NCBI RefSeq assembly: GCF_037975245.1
Contig: NC_092572.1
Coordinates: 2,765,501 to 2,829,500, forward strand
Origin: Apostichopus japonicus
Lineage: Eukaryota > Echinodermata > Holothuroidea > Aspidochirotida > Stichopodidae
DNA length: 64,000 nucleotides
Reading direction: 5' to 3'
In this document: positions 1 through 11,581 of the stretch, piece by piece
Numbering within the stretch: the first letter of the stretch is position 1
Layout: each line of letters starts with the position of its first letter
Notes under the pieces: generated by a model
Seen by the model: only the letters and a program-made list of their open reading frames with translations
Databases searched by the model: none
Told to the model about the DNA's origin: nothing
Translations under genes and position numbers: made by a program

Positions 1-480
1 AACATGATTTATGCACCATATGATAAAGACACGTTAAGACATGCAAGAACAAATAAAGACAGTGTACCATGGAGAAAGATTGATTCCATTTCTGCAATGT
101 AGAAATGACAGTAATGACTGTAACCGAGTAATTGCAAGAAGAGCTATGCTATTACTTGACTTCAAAATAAAGAGTCCATTATCAGCATTACTGTTTACCC
201 TGTGCTTAGCCTGTTTCTGGAAATGATTTGAAAAGATTACAGAAATCCTTTTGCACAACCAATAAATCCCGCTATTCAACAGGATTAATCATGAACAGTG
301 TCATAAACAACTTAAAATATCTATAACTCTCACTCAATATCGTTACCAGGATTTTAAGTTTAAAATGTCTTAACAATTTTGTGTCCGCTCAATCAAACGT
401 TTGTCACTACAGTCCTGCATGAATACATGCACTTGAAATTACCTCTACAGGAATGCGCAATACTTAGATACAATGACCCC
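1..480. other. non-coding, nothing recognised
   Basis: No convincing exon, TIR pair or tandem repeat was seen. The short open frames on both strands overlap each other and lack codon structure or splice context. Confidence 0.4.
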
Positions 481-1030
481 TGACAAATATTGACATGTGT
501 GCAACAGAAGCCTATGGCAGACCCGTCAACTCTCCCGGTTTCACCGGGAGACTCCTGGTTTTTACCAGAATCTCCGGTTTCATATTCTATTCTCCTGGTT
601 TTTTAATGTTTCATCACTTGCGACATTCTGAAAATAGCCAACAATTAGTCCTATGCTTATGTAGTTCTCAAGAACAAGACAGACAATCAGTCAAGTCTCA
701 AGCTTGATGGGACTCTACTGTATCTAGCATACTAGCCATGAAGTCACAGTACCCAGAGTCCACTGTTCCCTGTTTCAAATGGAAGCCTACTCAAGAAACC
801 CTGTAGAAAGCGAAGCGAGCTGCTGTAAACTACAACAAGAAACACTGATTGGATTATTCTCTCACTGTATTGCATAGACTATACTTTTTTAGGAGTACAG
901 TATTTATGTCATTTCAGTTGAAAATTACCAATCTCCCGATTTCCCCCTTGTTCTCCCTATTTTTCGGCCCTGAAAAATGTTATTCTCCCTATTTTGGGGT
1001 CAAACTGGTTGACAGGTCTGCTATGGTGAT
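481..1030. repeat. dispersed-repeat-like segment with CTCCCGG/CTCCTGG dyads
   Basis: Short phrases recur: CTCCCGGTTTCACCGGGAG (a dyad near 532-550), CTCCTGG, TCTCCGG, then CTCCCGATTT and CTCCCTATTTT around 935-1000. It ends near a GGTCTGCTATGG phrase. It looks like an old repeat and no open gene is supported. Confidence 0.3.
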
Positions 1031-1599
1031 ATGTCTATTATGTGCACACAAAAATGATATGATGAATGAATGCTGTAACTGGTAATTGTATACAACTACA
1101 TACTATAAGTCTATAGTATAGTCAACAGTTTGAGTTAGCCTAGGCCTAGCCTAGGTTAGTTCGTTCATATTCCTTGCAGAAGACTTAGCGAACTTAGCGA
1201 ACGGAATCATTTCGAATATAGTACATAAACACCCCAAATTGCCGGAGGGTAATAAGTGATACATCCTGATACTTACCTTCGATTTTGTTCTGTTCAAATC
1301 ACAGCTTAAATGTTGAGTTCATAACACTAACATGAAAGTAATAATAGTGTACTAGTAGTAGTACTAGCCTAGTAGTAGCTGATCACCACGCTGAATTGCA
1401 ATCGGGGGATTCCCAAGATTCGTTCGATCACTGGTGACGTCACATCACTAGATTACACGCCGCGCCCACCAACATTATTTTAATCCCGCCTACATGTCTA
1501 GTCTCTTCACACTCCTTATGTCACTCAAAGGTTTCCCCCGCCTTTATATGTAAATTTCTCTCGCTCACTCGTACTTCAAAAAGTGGCAGAATGCAAGTG
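1031..1599. other. intergenic, locally promoter-like stretch
   Basis: Contains palindromic GCCTAGGCCTAGCCTAGG at about 1138-1155. A locally CG-containing stretch at 1390-1480 includes a perfect CRE-type octamer. No gene was found downstream in either direction that this could clearly serve. Confidence 0.3.
1435..1442. promoter_or_regulatory. CRE-like octamer TGACGTCA
   Basis: A perfect palindromic TGACGTCA lies in a local stretch richer in CG dinucleotides than its surroundings. Whether it functions as a CREB/ATF site is not shown, because no transcript start is recognisable nearby. Confidence 0.25.
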
Positions 1600-1607
1600 C
1601 TCAACAC

Positions 1608-2051
1608 CAGTGTTACCAGAGTTAGCGTTTTTACACTAGATCTAGCGTTTTTAGTCATTTGTGGGGTTCTAGCGCACGTTTTTTCTAATTTTGGTAATTC
1701 TACCGTTTTTTGCCTAAAACTAGTTAAATTTACCAAAAATTGACCACTTTTCAGATTTTTTAGAAAAAATTCTTACTTGGAGACCTATCTAAATTGATTT
1801 TGAGTATTTTTGCCCAATCTTCGGAATTTCCTACCGAAAATTTCCATATTTTTTTCAAATTTTCTGGTTCAGACTTTCAATCAAATCAACTATTCAAAAT
1901 CTATTTTGTGATCGGTGACCATTCATCCTACGAATCTGTGCTAAATTGACTCCAAACAACACGAAAGTTAGGGAAACTACCATTTAGCGTTTTCTAGGGT
2001 TTTATTTTCGCAAATCTAGCGTTTTTTCGTCAACTGTCGCTGGTAACACTG
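1608..2051. mobile_element. hAT-type MITE, 444 bp, 8-bp TSD CTCAACAC
   Basis: The left end reads CAGTGTTACCAGAG and the right end CGCTGGTAACACTG, which are inverted repeats of each other. The octamer CTCAACAC flanks both sides (1600-1607 and 2052-2059), the expected signature of hAT insertion. The inside is AT-rich with repeated TAGCGTTTT motifs and no coding potential, so the element is non-autonomous. Confidence 0.85.
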
Positions 2052-2440
2052 CTCAACACACAAACAATTAGCCAAACGGTACATTTCTCGTTGCTGTACA
2101 AATGATGTGATGAATCATGTATAGCCCTCGCCTACGGTCTGTAGAGGCCTACAGTAAGTTAGATAAGAATCTATGCTAAGTTACTATTTTCGCTTTACCT
2201 GGGGATACAACTAAGTTGAACAAAGATCAGCCAACTACAGGCACAGCACGAAAAGTCGAGTTGTTAAGAGGTTGTGCTGCAAGTACAATGCCTCAGTATT
2301 ACAATTCAACTTGGTGGGTTACAATTAATAAAATTACAATAACATAGGCTAGGCCTAGCCAATACTGCAAGTTTAATAAGGCTATAGCCTAGGCCTATAG
2401 AAGTAATAGTAATAGAATACTAATACTAGGCTTAAACTTT
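2052..2440. other. non-coding, nothing specific
   Basis: AT-rich sequence with taggcctag palindromes around 2345-2400. No exon or element boundary was recognised. Confidence 0.3.
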
Positions 2441-2690
2441 AAAGGCATTGAAGACTCGCCCCAAACATCATTCGGCCATCTGTAAAAGTTAACTTTCTGT
2501 TGCTTGCAAGTGACATTATGTTCGTGTGGATACAAAATGCAGACAGTAATGAAACGTGATATCTTGTTATCTTTAGCTGGACCTGTGATCGTTTGTTCCC
2601 TGTGCTGTGGGTTTAGAACGTGGCAGTATGTACTGACTGTACACTAGTGTCTAATTACCGACGGTAGCAAGCTGTGTTGCGCGACTCTAC
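2441..2690 (+). repeat. dispersed repeat copy 1 (TTTAAAGGCATTG family)
   Basis: Begins TTTAAAGGCATTGAAGACTC and runs for about 250 bp. A second copy lies at 3684-3945 in the same orientation, sharing the phrases AAAGTTAACTTTCTGTTGC, ACAAAATGCAGACAGTAATG and AGCTGGACCTG. The head resembles the end of the TIR element at 3302, so these may be members of one MITE superfamily. No coding capacity is seen. Confidence 0.6.
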
Positions 2691-2728
2691 ACTCCCTTTA
2701 ACTGAAATTTATGCTAGCCTAGTATAGT

Positions 2729-3209
2729 CAGTATTGCGAAGTTCGCCATACTGCGAAGATCGGCCACCCTTAAGAAATACACGATTTCACCATGAAAATC
2801 TACAGAAAGAGCCAAATTTCACCAAAAAGTACGAAGCTACAGTTATTTTCTCTCCAAAATGACCCGTGTGCAAGAAATTACTTACATATTTGTCAACAAA
2901 ATGACGAAGATCTATGAAGTCTGTTATAATTACTGAAAAAGCAACTGCGCCCCCAATTTTATCACCATCGCCACACTGTGGGTTGCGCGTCCGAACTTCG
3001 CAATACTCTAGCAAGAAATACCAGTTCCACAATCACGAAGAATCTTCTTGGAAAACAACGTGAAAACAGTTTGCAGGAAAGAAAGTTTGGCCGTGTATCG
3101 TACTATAACAAAATTCTCCCACCGTATGAAGTATATTTTCAAATGATTTATACCAGAAGATTTAGTTTTGGGGTGTTTTAAGTCTTAAGTGGCCGAACTT
3201 CGAAGTCAC
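2729..3209. mobile_element. possible TIR element with GCGAAGTTCG ends
   Basis: TATTGCGAAGTTCG (about 2732-2745) and CGGCCACC (about 2762-2769) are mirrored by CGAACTTCGCAATA (about 2992-3005) and GTGGCCGAACTTCG (about 3190-3203). No target duplication was established, and a diverged pair of adjacent elements would look the same. Small open frames inside show no known domain. Confidence 0.35.
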
Positions 3210-3683
3210 CATCCTACTAGTAGTACGTACTAGAAGGTGCGGGCCCCCTTTCAACAATACTAGTCTCACTTGGAGTTGTTTTAGGCATTGCCTAACTTAA
3301 AACTTTTAAGGGTGTGAAGACTCTCGCGCAAAAAGAAACGTCTAATGCCGGTAATTTGACCAAGTTTCGAATGAGGTGTAACAGAAGTGTTAAACATCAC
3401 CATCGATCCCAGAAAACACACACCGTACTGTATATACCGTACTGTACCTTGGGATACATGCAGCAATTGATGTGGCAACAGTTAACATGTGAAGAGAATT
3501 TGTCTACGTGTACAGTATTTGTGCAGTTCAAAGACATTTTGTATGGAAAGCAGTTTTCGAATAAACACATGCACCAATGCACGTAACGTTTTGACTTTGC
3601 ATGTAACTTCAATTGTTTACATGCACGTGTGCATGCAAGTAAAATATATTTCAGTTTAAAATTCAGTGTAGTAAATAATATAT

Positions 3684-3945
3684 TTAAAGGCATTGGAGAC
3701 TCGCCCCAAACCGTGTGCGGCCATCTGAAAAAGTTAACTTTCTGTTGCTTGCAAGTGGCGTTTTGTTCGTGTCGCTACAAAATGCAGACAGTAATGAAAC
3801 TTGATACCTTAATTGTTATCTTTAGCTGGACCTGAGATGTCCATTGCTGTATCGTTTGTATACTGTACTGTGGGTATTGACCGCAGTTGTATGTATACAG
3901 TATACTAACTGTAAACTAGTGTCTTATTACCAAAGGTAGCAAGTT
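3684..3945 (+). repeat. dispersed repeat copy 2 (TTTAAAGGCATTG family)
   Basis: Direct repeat of 2441-2690, diverged by eye but co-linear over about 250 bp, including the AGACTCGCCCCAAAC head and the ACAAAATGCAGACAGTAATG core. It lies inside the TIR element at 3302-5664. Confidence 0.6.
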
Positions 3946-4048
3946 GTGTGTGTATTTTCTGGGATCGATGGTTATGTTTAACACTTCTGTTTCACCTCAT
4001 TCGAGACTAGGTCAAATTACCAACATTAGACGTTTCTTTTTGCACGAG

Positions 4049-5651
4049 TCAATTTCAATTTCAATTTCTTTATTCCAGTATAAATGATAACATTTATAAA
4101 TAGGACACATAAAAGAAGTGATACATAAAAGACGTAAACATGTACAAAAATGAAAGCATGAACAAAAACAAGAAATAAGATAGAGGAATAGAAGTTTTAA
4201 AAGATTAAAGATTAAAAGGATTATAACAGAGATTCTAAGAACCCATTTTGAATATAAATGGCTGCTCTGCAGATAAATGAGTTCTTAAATAGCATAATTC
4301 TAAAAGATGGCAAGATAGTAGGATTACGTAGATTGTACTTGCTGGTTCTATTGCACAGAGAGATCAACTCGGAGTCAAGTGGGTGATCTTTAGAACTATG
4401 TATATTCTTAGCTAGTCTTATGAATTCATTTTTAGCAGCAGTGTTTACTTTACCAACAAGGCTTTCATAGTCGAGATTAAATATTTTGGAGCAGTATTTC
4501 AAGAAACTTCTAATTCTTTTCTTGTCCTTTTCAAGTAGAAAGTGATACCAGACAGGAACTGCATACACAATCACTGGCAGAATTGATGAGCTGAAAACCT
4601 TATCTCTTACATTAGAATGAAAATAAGGAGTAATATATGCCAACGTTGATACAATATAATACACCTTAGACATCGATTTAGATATATGTTTAGTAAAGGT
4701 TAACTTGGCGTCAATATCAACTCCTAAGTACATTGTATGAGACACCCGCTCAACAATGGAGCCTTGAACATAAGTTTTCTGATCCCTGGTCTGATGAATG
4801 AGACCTTGATGTTTACTGTTAATGTTTTCAAAAATTATTCCTTTAGATTTCTTTGGATTAAGTAAGAGGTTCTTCTGCTCACACAAATTGACCATATTAT
4901 CAATACAGTATTTATAGTCATTTTGATTTTCAAGGTGTGTCCGCTTTGAAATGTTACAGGATATGGCTGTATCATCAGCGTACTTAATTACATCACACCC
5001 CATTGAAGAACGTATATCATCTGTGTATATTGTAAAAAGTAACGCAGATAGAGGACCTCCCTGGGGGACTCCCACTGTAATATTTGATTCCTCTGAATAA
5101 CCTTTCTGTAGCTTGACTTGTCGAGACCATCCTTGTAAAAAATTAGCCAACCAATGTATAAGCCAAGGCTCATTGATAAAACTACACAAACTTTGGATTA
5201 ACCGATTTGGTAAAACCGTATTAAAAGCATTTGAAAAATCTAAGAATAAAACTTTAGTGACTGTTGTGTCACTCTGATTTAAACCAGAAACAACACAATG
5301 TACGAGCTTGAGTATAGCATCTGTGCAGGACACGCCTTTTTTGTAGGCAAACTGATTTTTATCACCGTGTGATACGATGGCCTGTGTCAAGTATGGAAAT
5401 AATAATTTTTGCATACAGTTAAAACCAATGTTGGACATGTCAATTGGTCTAAAATCGTTTACAGATGTTGGAATAGAGATTTTAGGCACAGGTGATGTTT
5501 TAGCATGCTTCCATAGGGACGGAATTGAATTCTCATTTAAACTTACATTATATAAATTAGTGAATATGCCAGCTAATTCTTCAGAGCAATACTTGTACAC
5601 CCACCAGGGAATTTGATCAAAACCAGACGCAATTCCTATCTTAACAAGTCG
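4049..5651 (-). mobile_element. 5'-truncated CR1-like non-LTR retrotransposon (LINE)
   Basis: On the minus strand the element starts inside its reverse transcriptase reading frame near 5651. It ends after a polyadenylation-like AATAAAG with a short AAATTG-type microsatellite tail (4049-4070), typical of CR1-group LINEs. It is inserted in the right terminal inverted repeat of the element at 3302-5664, whose sequence resumes directly at both sides. A GAGTC/AAGTC similarity at the borders may be a short target duplication. Confidence 0.85.
4221..5648 (-). pseudogene. LINE reverse transcriptase, 5'-truncated ORF
   Basis: An open frame of about 475 codons encodes the RT fingers-palm-thumb region of a non-LTR retrotransposon. 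The frame continues upstream of the first in-frame GTG (5600) to about 5648, where IGIASGFDQIPWW is readable. NDFRPI, FLDFSNAFNTVLP (motif A), GVPQGGPLSALLF (motif B) and IKYADDTAIS (catalytic YADD) follow in order, then a C-terminal tail ending FLESLL. The endonuclease and ORF1 are missing, so it cannot mobilise by itself, although the RT frame has no stop. The CR1/Rex/Daphne group is likely but the clade was not tested. Confidence 0.92.
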
Positions 5652-5664
5652 TCACACCCTTTAA

Positions 5665-6000
5665 GATAAAAAATTGAGAAAGATTTTTCTGCATGGGAGA
5701 GTGACCCTGACAGTGACTTTTAATCATCATATCCACATCATATCCTACATATTAACAAGACCACGCAGGAATAAGTTTGAAAACACTCTTTTGTATTTTT
5801 CATGTAGGTGTGATTTGTTTGTGCATGTAAATTGTTATAGCTACATGCATTGGTGCAAAAGGGCTGGACATGTGTATGTGTCTTTTATTGAATTTTGATC
5901 AACATCACCAATGGCCCCATGTGCTAGCTCTCCCCCTTCCTTGGCACAATGTGTTGAACTTAACTTAACCAATTTCTGCTCTCCTTAACTGTGTAGAATT
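5665..6000. other. non-coding
   Basis: Sequence between the LINE-bearing MITE and a possible exon. Nothing recognisable was seen. Confidence 0.3.
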
Positions 6001-6652
6001 ATGGATGATGACCAGCAGCTGTTTGCATGTTCTTTGTGTGATGTCACCACTCAGTAAAGAGCGTCTCTACTTTGGCATAATTGGTGAGCGCTGTCATTTG
6101 CAACCAGCAGCTGCATATCAAGGTACTGGCTGTCAGTTATTTTCACTTTTAAACATTGAGTTATTGAAATTGAATGTGTCTGAGTATATTACAGTAAGTA
6201 GAATTACACACACAACTTTAATAGGTGAACCATAGGATAACTAATGATCCATTCTTTGGGGCGGGTGTCCCAGTCAGAGCCACAGTACGTACCTTGCACA
6301 AAGGATTTTAAACCGAGAAGCAGAGGAAGGGGATTTCAGGAGAGGTTTGGCTGTTAATACAAATGAGCAATTGCAAATACAATTAGGGCAGATTTATGAT
6401 TGTACAGGTCAATTGCATGTCCAGTAGATTGTCTACAATTGTGAAATTATTTTATCTGTCATAGAATGATTTTCATATGCTTTGTCACCTCCCACAGAGA
6501 AAATGTGAAGAGAGTCAAAGTTCATTTAGTAATAAAGAAGGAAAAACTTGTTTTGTTGAGCATGTTGGTAAGGACATGTTAGCTTGTGGAAAGCTGGCAA
6601 AAGCATCAATGATGTTCAAATCTTTTTACAATTGTTCATTACAAGAAATGTA
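6001..6652 (+). pseudogene. possible decayed zinc-finger gene exons
   Basis: An ATG at 6001 opens a short frame reading MDDDQQLFACSLCDVTT, with a Cys-x2-Cys pair, ending at a GTAAAG donor-like site near 6054. A pyrimidine-rich acceptor (CTCCCACAG) precedes 6499, where an open frame of about 50 codons reads KCEESQSSFSNKEGKTC and later MLACGKLAK. This resembles C2H2 fingers with missing cysteines. The two pieces may be remnants of one gene. There is no clear third exon and the zinc ligands are incomplete. Confidence is low. Confidence 0.25.
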
Positions 6653-6659
6653 GGTGTCA

Positions 6660-8047
6660 TTTGTCAGAAAGAAAAAAACACATACACATTCTGACTTTAA
6701 TGCATTGGATATACTTTATTTGTTTCATGTAAGGAACCAAGAAAAGTGTAGCTGGTTTGATGAAAGTAAAAGCTGTAAGTTATCTGGTTACTACTCAAGT
6801 TGTATCAGTTAAGCCATAACAATCTGCTCTGGTGATGTAGCTTATCCTACAGGTGGTTCAATTCCACTGGCAGATCATTGACTGAGGCTTTCTGTATACT
6901 TCAAAGGGCAGTTTAACCTGTGTTAACAATTTTGTTGCTTGATGTAGAACATTATTCTCTAGCTATTCTTTCAAATTCAAAGTTTATTGAAGCTTTCTTA
7001 TCTAAATATGTAAAAATTACTAAGCAAAACACTGCAAAAAATCAAAGAAAATTATGTTAAAAGGTCAATAATGTATGATCTAACATATACGATGACGATG
7101 ATCTTGATGCAGGAACTACATTAACCCTCCTCTGTAACAGATCCATTACAATGGAAACCACCTCTTGGTTCAAATATAAGATAATGTATTTTTATTGAAT
7201 TTCTTAAAATCAGTACAGTACTCACTGTTTTCATGTCTTTTAGTAGTCACATAAATTTTCTCTAATTACAGTATGCTATAGTTGAGGTCACTACAGCTAC
7301 TGTAATATTTAAACTCTGCAGTGTTACATGGACAGAGGTCCTGGTTTGGGGTTGGTTGAGAGGGATGAGTTTGAATGCCCAGAGCCTGCTTTTCTCTTTA
7401 AAGATATTGCTTAATTATATTAGTAACGTTCAGTAACAAAGTGCTGAGAACCTAAACAACTTTGGTAATGTTGCCATCAATAGTTATTTTGGAAGTATGA
7501 AGTTGATTGTTCATTTGATTCCAGAGTTATCAATAAATGGAGGAGAAAAAATAGTTATTTTGGTTTCCATTACAATATTATTTTGCATGAAAAATGATAC
7601 TGGGCCACATGTTATACTGGACACCCCTGCTGCCATGGTCCCCCTTACATGTTTACTTTTGTACGTAGCGTAACTGCGTGAACTGAACCATGACTTTCAT
7701 GCAAGTTGAACTGAAGATTATTTTTTCACATGACATTTTTTTCACATGCCAATATGCTAATCTTTCCTTGTTCACTTAAAGATAGTTTATTCCCGTTAGA
7801 AGTGCCAACTGTATGAAAAATTGATGTTTGTGGAGCAAAAAAATATGTGGATGTACATGTAAATGTATCTTGCCCATTTGACTGGTTTCAATGACAATCC
7901 TAACCTTTGCATTCATGATGGCGTATGTGTGCGTATTTGCATCAGCGCTGTGTCTGCAAATAGATCCATCAGAACTAAGTTTTGATCATGCATGCATGTA
8001 CAGTACTGCGATTTGAAGAAATTTCTTGAAATCAAAGAATTGGTTTT
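6660..8047. other. AT-rich non-coding
   Basis: No ORF with domain content and no TIR pair. CACATGACATTTTTTTCACATG near 7728-7750 is a short local duplication. Confidence 0.35.
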
Positions 8048-8843
8048 GATTGGCAGGGGCGGATCCAGGGGGGCCGACCCGGCCCCGGCCCCCCCCCCCC
8101 TCCTTTTTGGAAATCAGTTGCGTTTTTTTATGTGGGAGTAGGCTACTTCAAATTCCTAATAGGCATAACTTGGTGAAAGAAAAGCCTAATATATATCCAG
8201 CTGCTCTTCCCTGAAACGCGATCGTTTTTATTCCAAATTTGAAACTAAGGCAATTATCAGGCCTACGCGACATCACGTATTAATTAGATACGGCTCAGTA
8301 CTATAGTGCTGACTATTACTGTCAGGGAAAATCAATGCACAGTTAGCAAGTATATCATAATTATCTGAATGAAAGGGGTGTAGCAAACGTAACGTAGTGG
8401 CCAAGAACCTGAAGTATTTTTAACGGAGGGCCCGAGGAACATGAACTTATAGCATGCTCCTCGTGGTGAAACGTAATTGCACCTATTAGGTGAATTGAGT
8501 GTACTGTTAATAGTAGGAGAGACTAGTGTAGGTTCTTATGAACAACTAGACCGGTTTCTGCTTTCAAACTTTATAGGAGGAGCTTCATCAGTAGTAGCCT
8601 TTGAGTATTTTATATTCGGCCTGGGCGTCTCGTTCTCAACATGCATCTATTTTCTGTGCACGAGTTTTTATGGACTCATAGTGCAGCTATAAGAGCATCT
8701 AAAAGAGCTTCGTGTGAACCTTGAGAGTCAGCTGATTCTTCGTTTGTATTAAACCTTGAGTTAACAAGTAAATCTTTGAGATTTTGGGCGCTTAAGTATG
8801 CTAGAATCGGTTCTTTTGGAAACGGTTTGGATAATTCCGCGTG

Positions 8844-9738
8844 CAGGGCCGTAGAGAGCGAGGGGGGGGGGGGGGGTGGGGTGTCACACCCCCAATAATT
8901 TGGTCGCTGTCGGCAAATTTTGGGTCAAATGGAGAAAAGGTGAAGAGAGCGGTAGGGGAAGAAAGAAGGAAAGCTGAATAGAGAAAAGGAGAAAGGGAGC
9001 TTCTTTATCGGTTATTTCGATTTTCCAGTTCTTCATCTGATAAATTCATTCACCAATCCAATCACCCGACGCCTGCAAGTTAAAAACCTCTCGGCAAATA
9101 ACTGATAATGTCACGGCCGTCAGTATAGCTACTGTAGCCAGGCTCAGCTAGACGAGTGCCAGAATCGCCAGCAACTCAGTGAAAGAAATGGAATTAAAGG
9201 CTTCCGTATAGGCCGCAGCCCATGAGTCGTGCTATCGTGTGACAACGTGTTGTTATTATCCTCTGTTCAGAATGACGTCATCGCAGATGTCATTCGTTCT
9301 CCGTGGAAACTTAAGGACACGGCTCACGAATTGTACACAATATTTAACGGTTTTCGCTTGTATATCAATGAATGTTGTTATTTCTCATTACCGGGAAGTT
9401 TTCTGAACATTTTCATCACGAAGTTTCACTATTTCAACGATCGGTAAAAGAGAAAACACAGTTCGATAATTGGTCCCAATTAATTCTTCTTCTGCCGACT
9501 GCCATAAAAATAATATCGAAATGGAAATTCTACGGTGCCAAAATTGACTTAAAATATGCACCAGATTGCATCTAAGGACGTTTCAAAACTAAAAATTTTC
9601 CAAAGGGGAGGGGGACACCCCCTCCCCTTAGACCCCTCCTCCATTTCAGTCACCGCTTCCAGATCCGTCGGCAAATCAAATCCTCCACACCCCCCCCCCC
9701 CCCCAACAACAACAACAAAAACCTTCGCTACGCCCCTG
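8844..9738. mobile_element. hAT-like element, 895 bp, perfect 8-bp TSD TCCGCGTG
   Basis: Ends CAGGGCCGTAG and CTACGCCCCTG are inverted. TCCGCGTG occurs at both borders (8836-8843 and 9739-9746). The insertion splits the Penelope coding frame between the HWHLIS-type and PFPKEPIL segments. Poly-G near the left end and poly-C near the right are shared with the other hAT MITEs here. Non-coding. Confidence 0.85.
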
Positions 9739-10777
9739 TCCGCGTGATGCGAGATTAAGTGCCAATGTTTCAAAAGTGCTTTTTTTCAAATGCGTGGTTT
9801 TGATATGGGGTGTATAGGTAAGCTTGAACACCATTGGTGGTTTCTTTTGTTTATGTTTGGTAGTGAGGTATTGCCCACGGTTTTCAAATTTTATGCCTTT
9901 CGTGGCTGAGGCAATTTCCTCTTTCTTATAGTTACGGAGTAACAGTTTCTCTGTGAACGCATTCTATTTCTGTAAGAAATCAGTCTCATTGTTACATAGA
10001 CGTGCGTATCGTAAGACTTCCCCTTTAATGAAGCCTTTAAAAGTGGCAAGTGGGTGTGCAGAGTTTCTGTCGAGGTATTGGAAGATTTCCGTGGGTTTCA
10101 GGCGCGTATCCAGGATTTTATAATCCGGGGGGCGCGAATTACTATCTAAGCGGAGCGCCACCATCGGTTGGCGCGCAGCGTACAAGAAAATTTCTGGTTT
10201 TGATACCCCCCAGATCACCGGAAATAGCACTTCTCGGGCTTGATAATGAGCAACCAGATGTACACTTTTGCCTGAGAACCAAGTGTTTCCCAAAAGTTTT
10301 TTCCATCCATAACCTTTTTGCAGATTGTCACCAGTCACACATCATGTTCGACCTCATTGCATGTCCTATGGATCATTGCTTTTGCAGGTGATTCTACGTC
10401 ACGGCCCACAATATCCGAAAGCCCCACTTTTGAAGGTTTTAAGCCCATTATTTGTTGAGAATTTGAAAGTTCACATTTCTCGTGAATAAAATCATTTGAA
10501 AACATACCCATAATGTTGCACAAAATTCAGTCTATGGACAAGCAATATAGAAAAACCTCCTTGAACCCCTAACAGACAGGTCAAAGTTGCACGAGTAGAG
10601 GAAAGTATGATGAAGAATGTTGGTGAGGAAATTTTGGAAAATTCCGACACAGTTAATTTATTGGTGTAGAAATATTGCAACCTCTTATAATGTCTATTAT
10701 AAAACTTTGTTGAAGGAAATGAAAAATAGCAGATATTTCCGATATCAGGTATATCGAAACCGAACACTACACACATA

Positions 10778-11581
10778 GGCGTAGGTCCCGTAGGAGGCGG
10801 TGGCTGCAGCCCCCCTCCCCCCCCCCCCCGCAACCAAATTTTTCCCCATCTTTTTCGGGCACCTACTGAAAGAAAATAAATAGCAATGAATAGCTTAAAA
10901 ATGATCTCCTTGGTAATTACAATAAAGTTGTAAGCTTGGCCGACATTACTACTTTAAAAGAGAGTTTTGACATAAATGGATCTGTATGATTTTTCTCCAT
11001 CTACATAAGACATTTGGTTGTTTACATAGCATCCAGCGGTATACTGTGCAACTTTCACGGACCGTGCGGTACACGATGCCATGCACTGTAATGACCGATG
11101 CTTGCTTATATGATATTGGCATTGATATGTTGGACGCGCGAATTTTGGCTTTTTTTTCGGGCAAGTCATTAAAGCCCCCAAATCCAATTGGGCTCCTACG
11201 CCTTTAACCAAGGGCGGTAGGAACCGGGGGCTGGGGGGCGCCAGCCCCCCCCCAGTGAAAAATGTGGAGGGGCGGAAGTATCATTCCGCCCCCCGCTTCG
11301 CAAGTCAGAAAACCCCTTTTTTAATTCCAAATGAGAAAAAAAATCTCATTTGGAGCACCAAATTGCATCTAAGGCCAGGTGAAAATACAAAATTAAGTTT
11401 ACAGAATGGAGTGGGTGTGGAAGTGTGCTATATTGCACCAAATTGCATCTGAGGCCACCTGGAAATGCAAAAAAATTCCAAAGGGGAGGGGGACACCCCC
11501 TCCCCTTAGACCCCTCCCCCAGGCCGGCCATCAGTTTTCAGCCCCCCCACTCAAAAGTACCTTCCTACGCCACTGCCTTTA
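10778..11581. mobile_element. nested element with GGCGTAGG ends
   Basis: The left end GGCGTAGG (10778) is mirrored by CCTACGCC (about 11195-11202). The 12-mer ACTACACACATA borders the insertion at 10766-10777 and 11582-11593, longer than the 8 bp usual for hAT. It contains a later hAT MITE at 11209-11575. Confidence 0.5.
11209..11575 (+). mobile_element. hAT MITE (367 bp family), perfect TSD CCTTTAAC
   Basis: The ends CAAGGGCGGTAGGAACC and TTCCTACGCCACTG are imperfect inverted repeats. CCTTTAAC flanks both sides (11201-11208 and 11576-11583). The interior has CACCAAATTGCATCT twice and a hairpin-like GGGGAGGGGG/CCCCCTCCCC pair. Same family as 45069-45430 and the truncated copy at 56466-56775. 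Confidence 0.88.

Larger units (their letters stand above)
3302..5664. mobile_element. TIR element (about 115-bp TIRs), right TIR split by a LINE
   Basis: The left TIR (about 3307-3422) begins GGGTGTGAAGACTC. Its complement occurs at about 3951-4048 and then resumes at 5652-5664 as TCACACCC followed by TTTAA. Between those two pieces sits the LINE at 4049-5651. TTTAA borders both outer ends, so it may be the target duplication. The interior includes a second copy of the TTTAAAGGCATTG repeat (3684-3945). No transposase is encoded. Confidence 0.7.

Noticed and set aside
10050-10391. 113-codon plus-strand open frame
   Set aside because: It spans the junction of the Penelope element and a hAT insertion, so it is a chance fusion.
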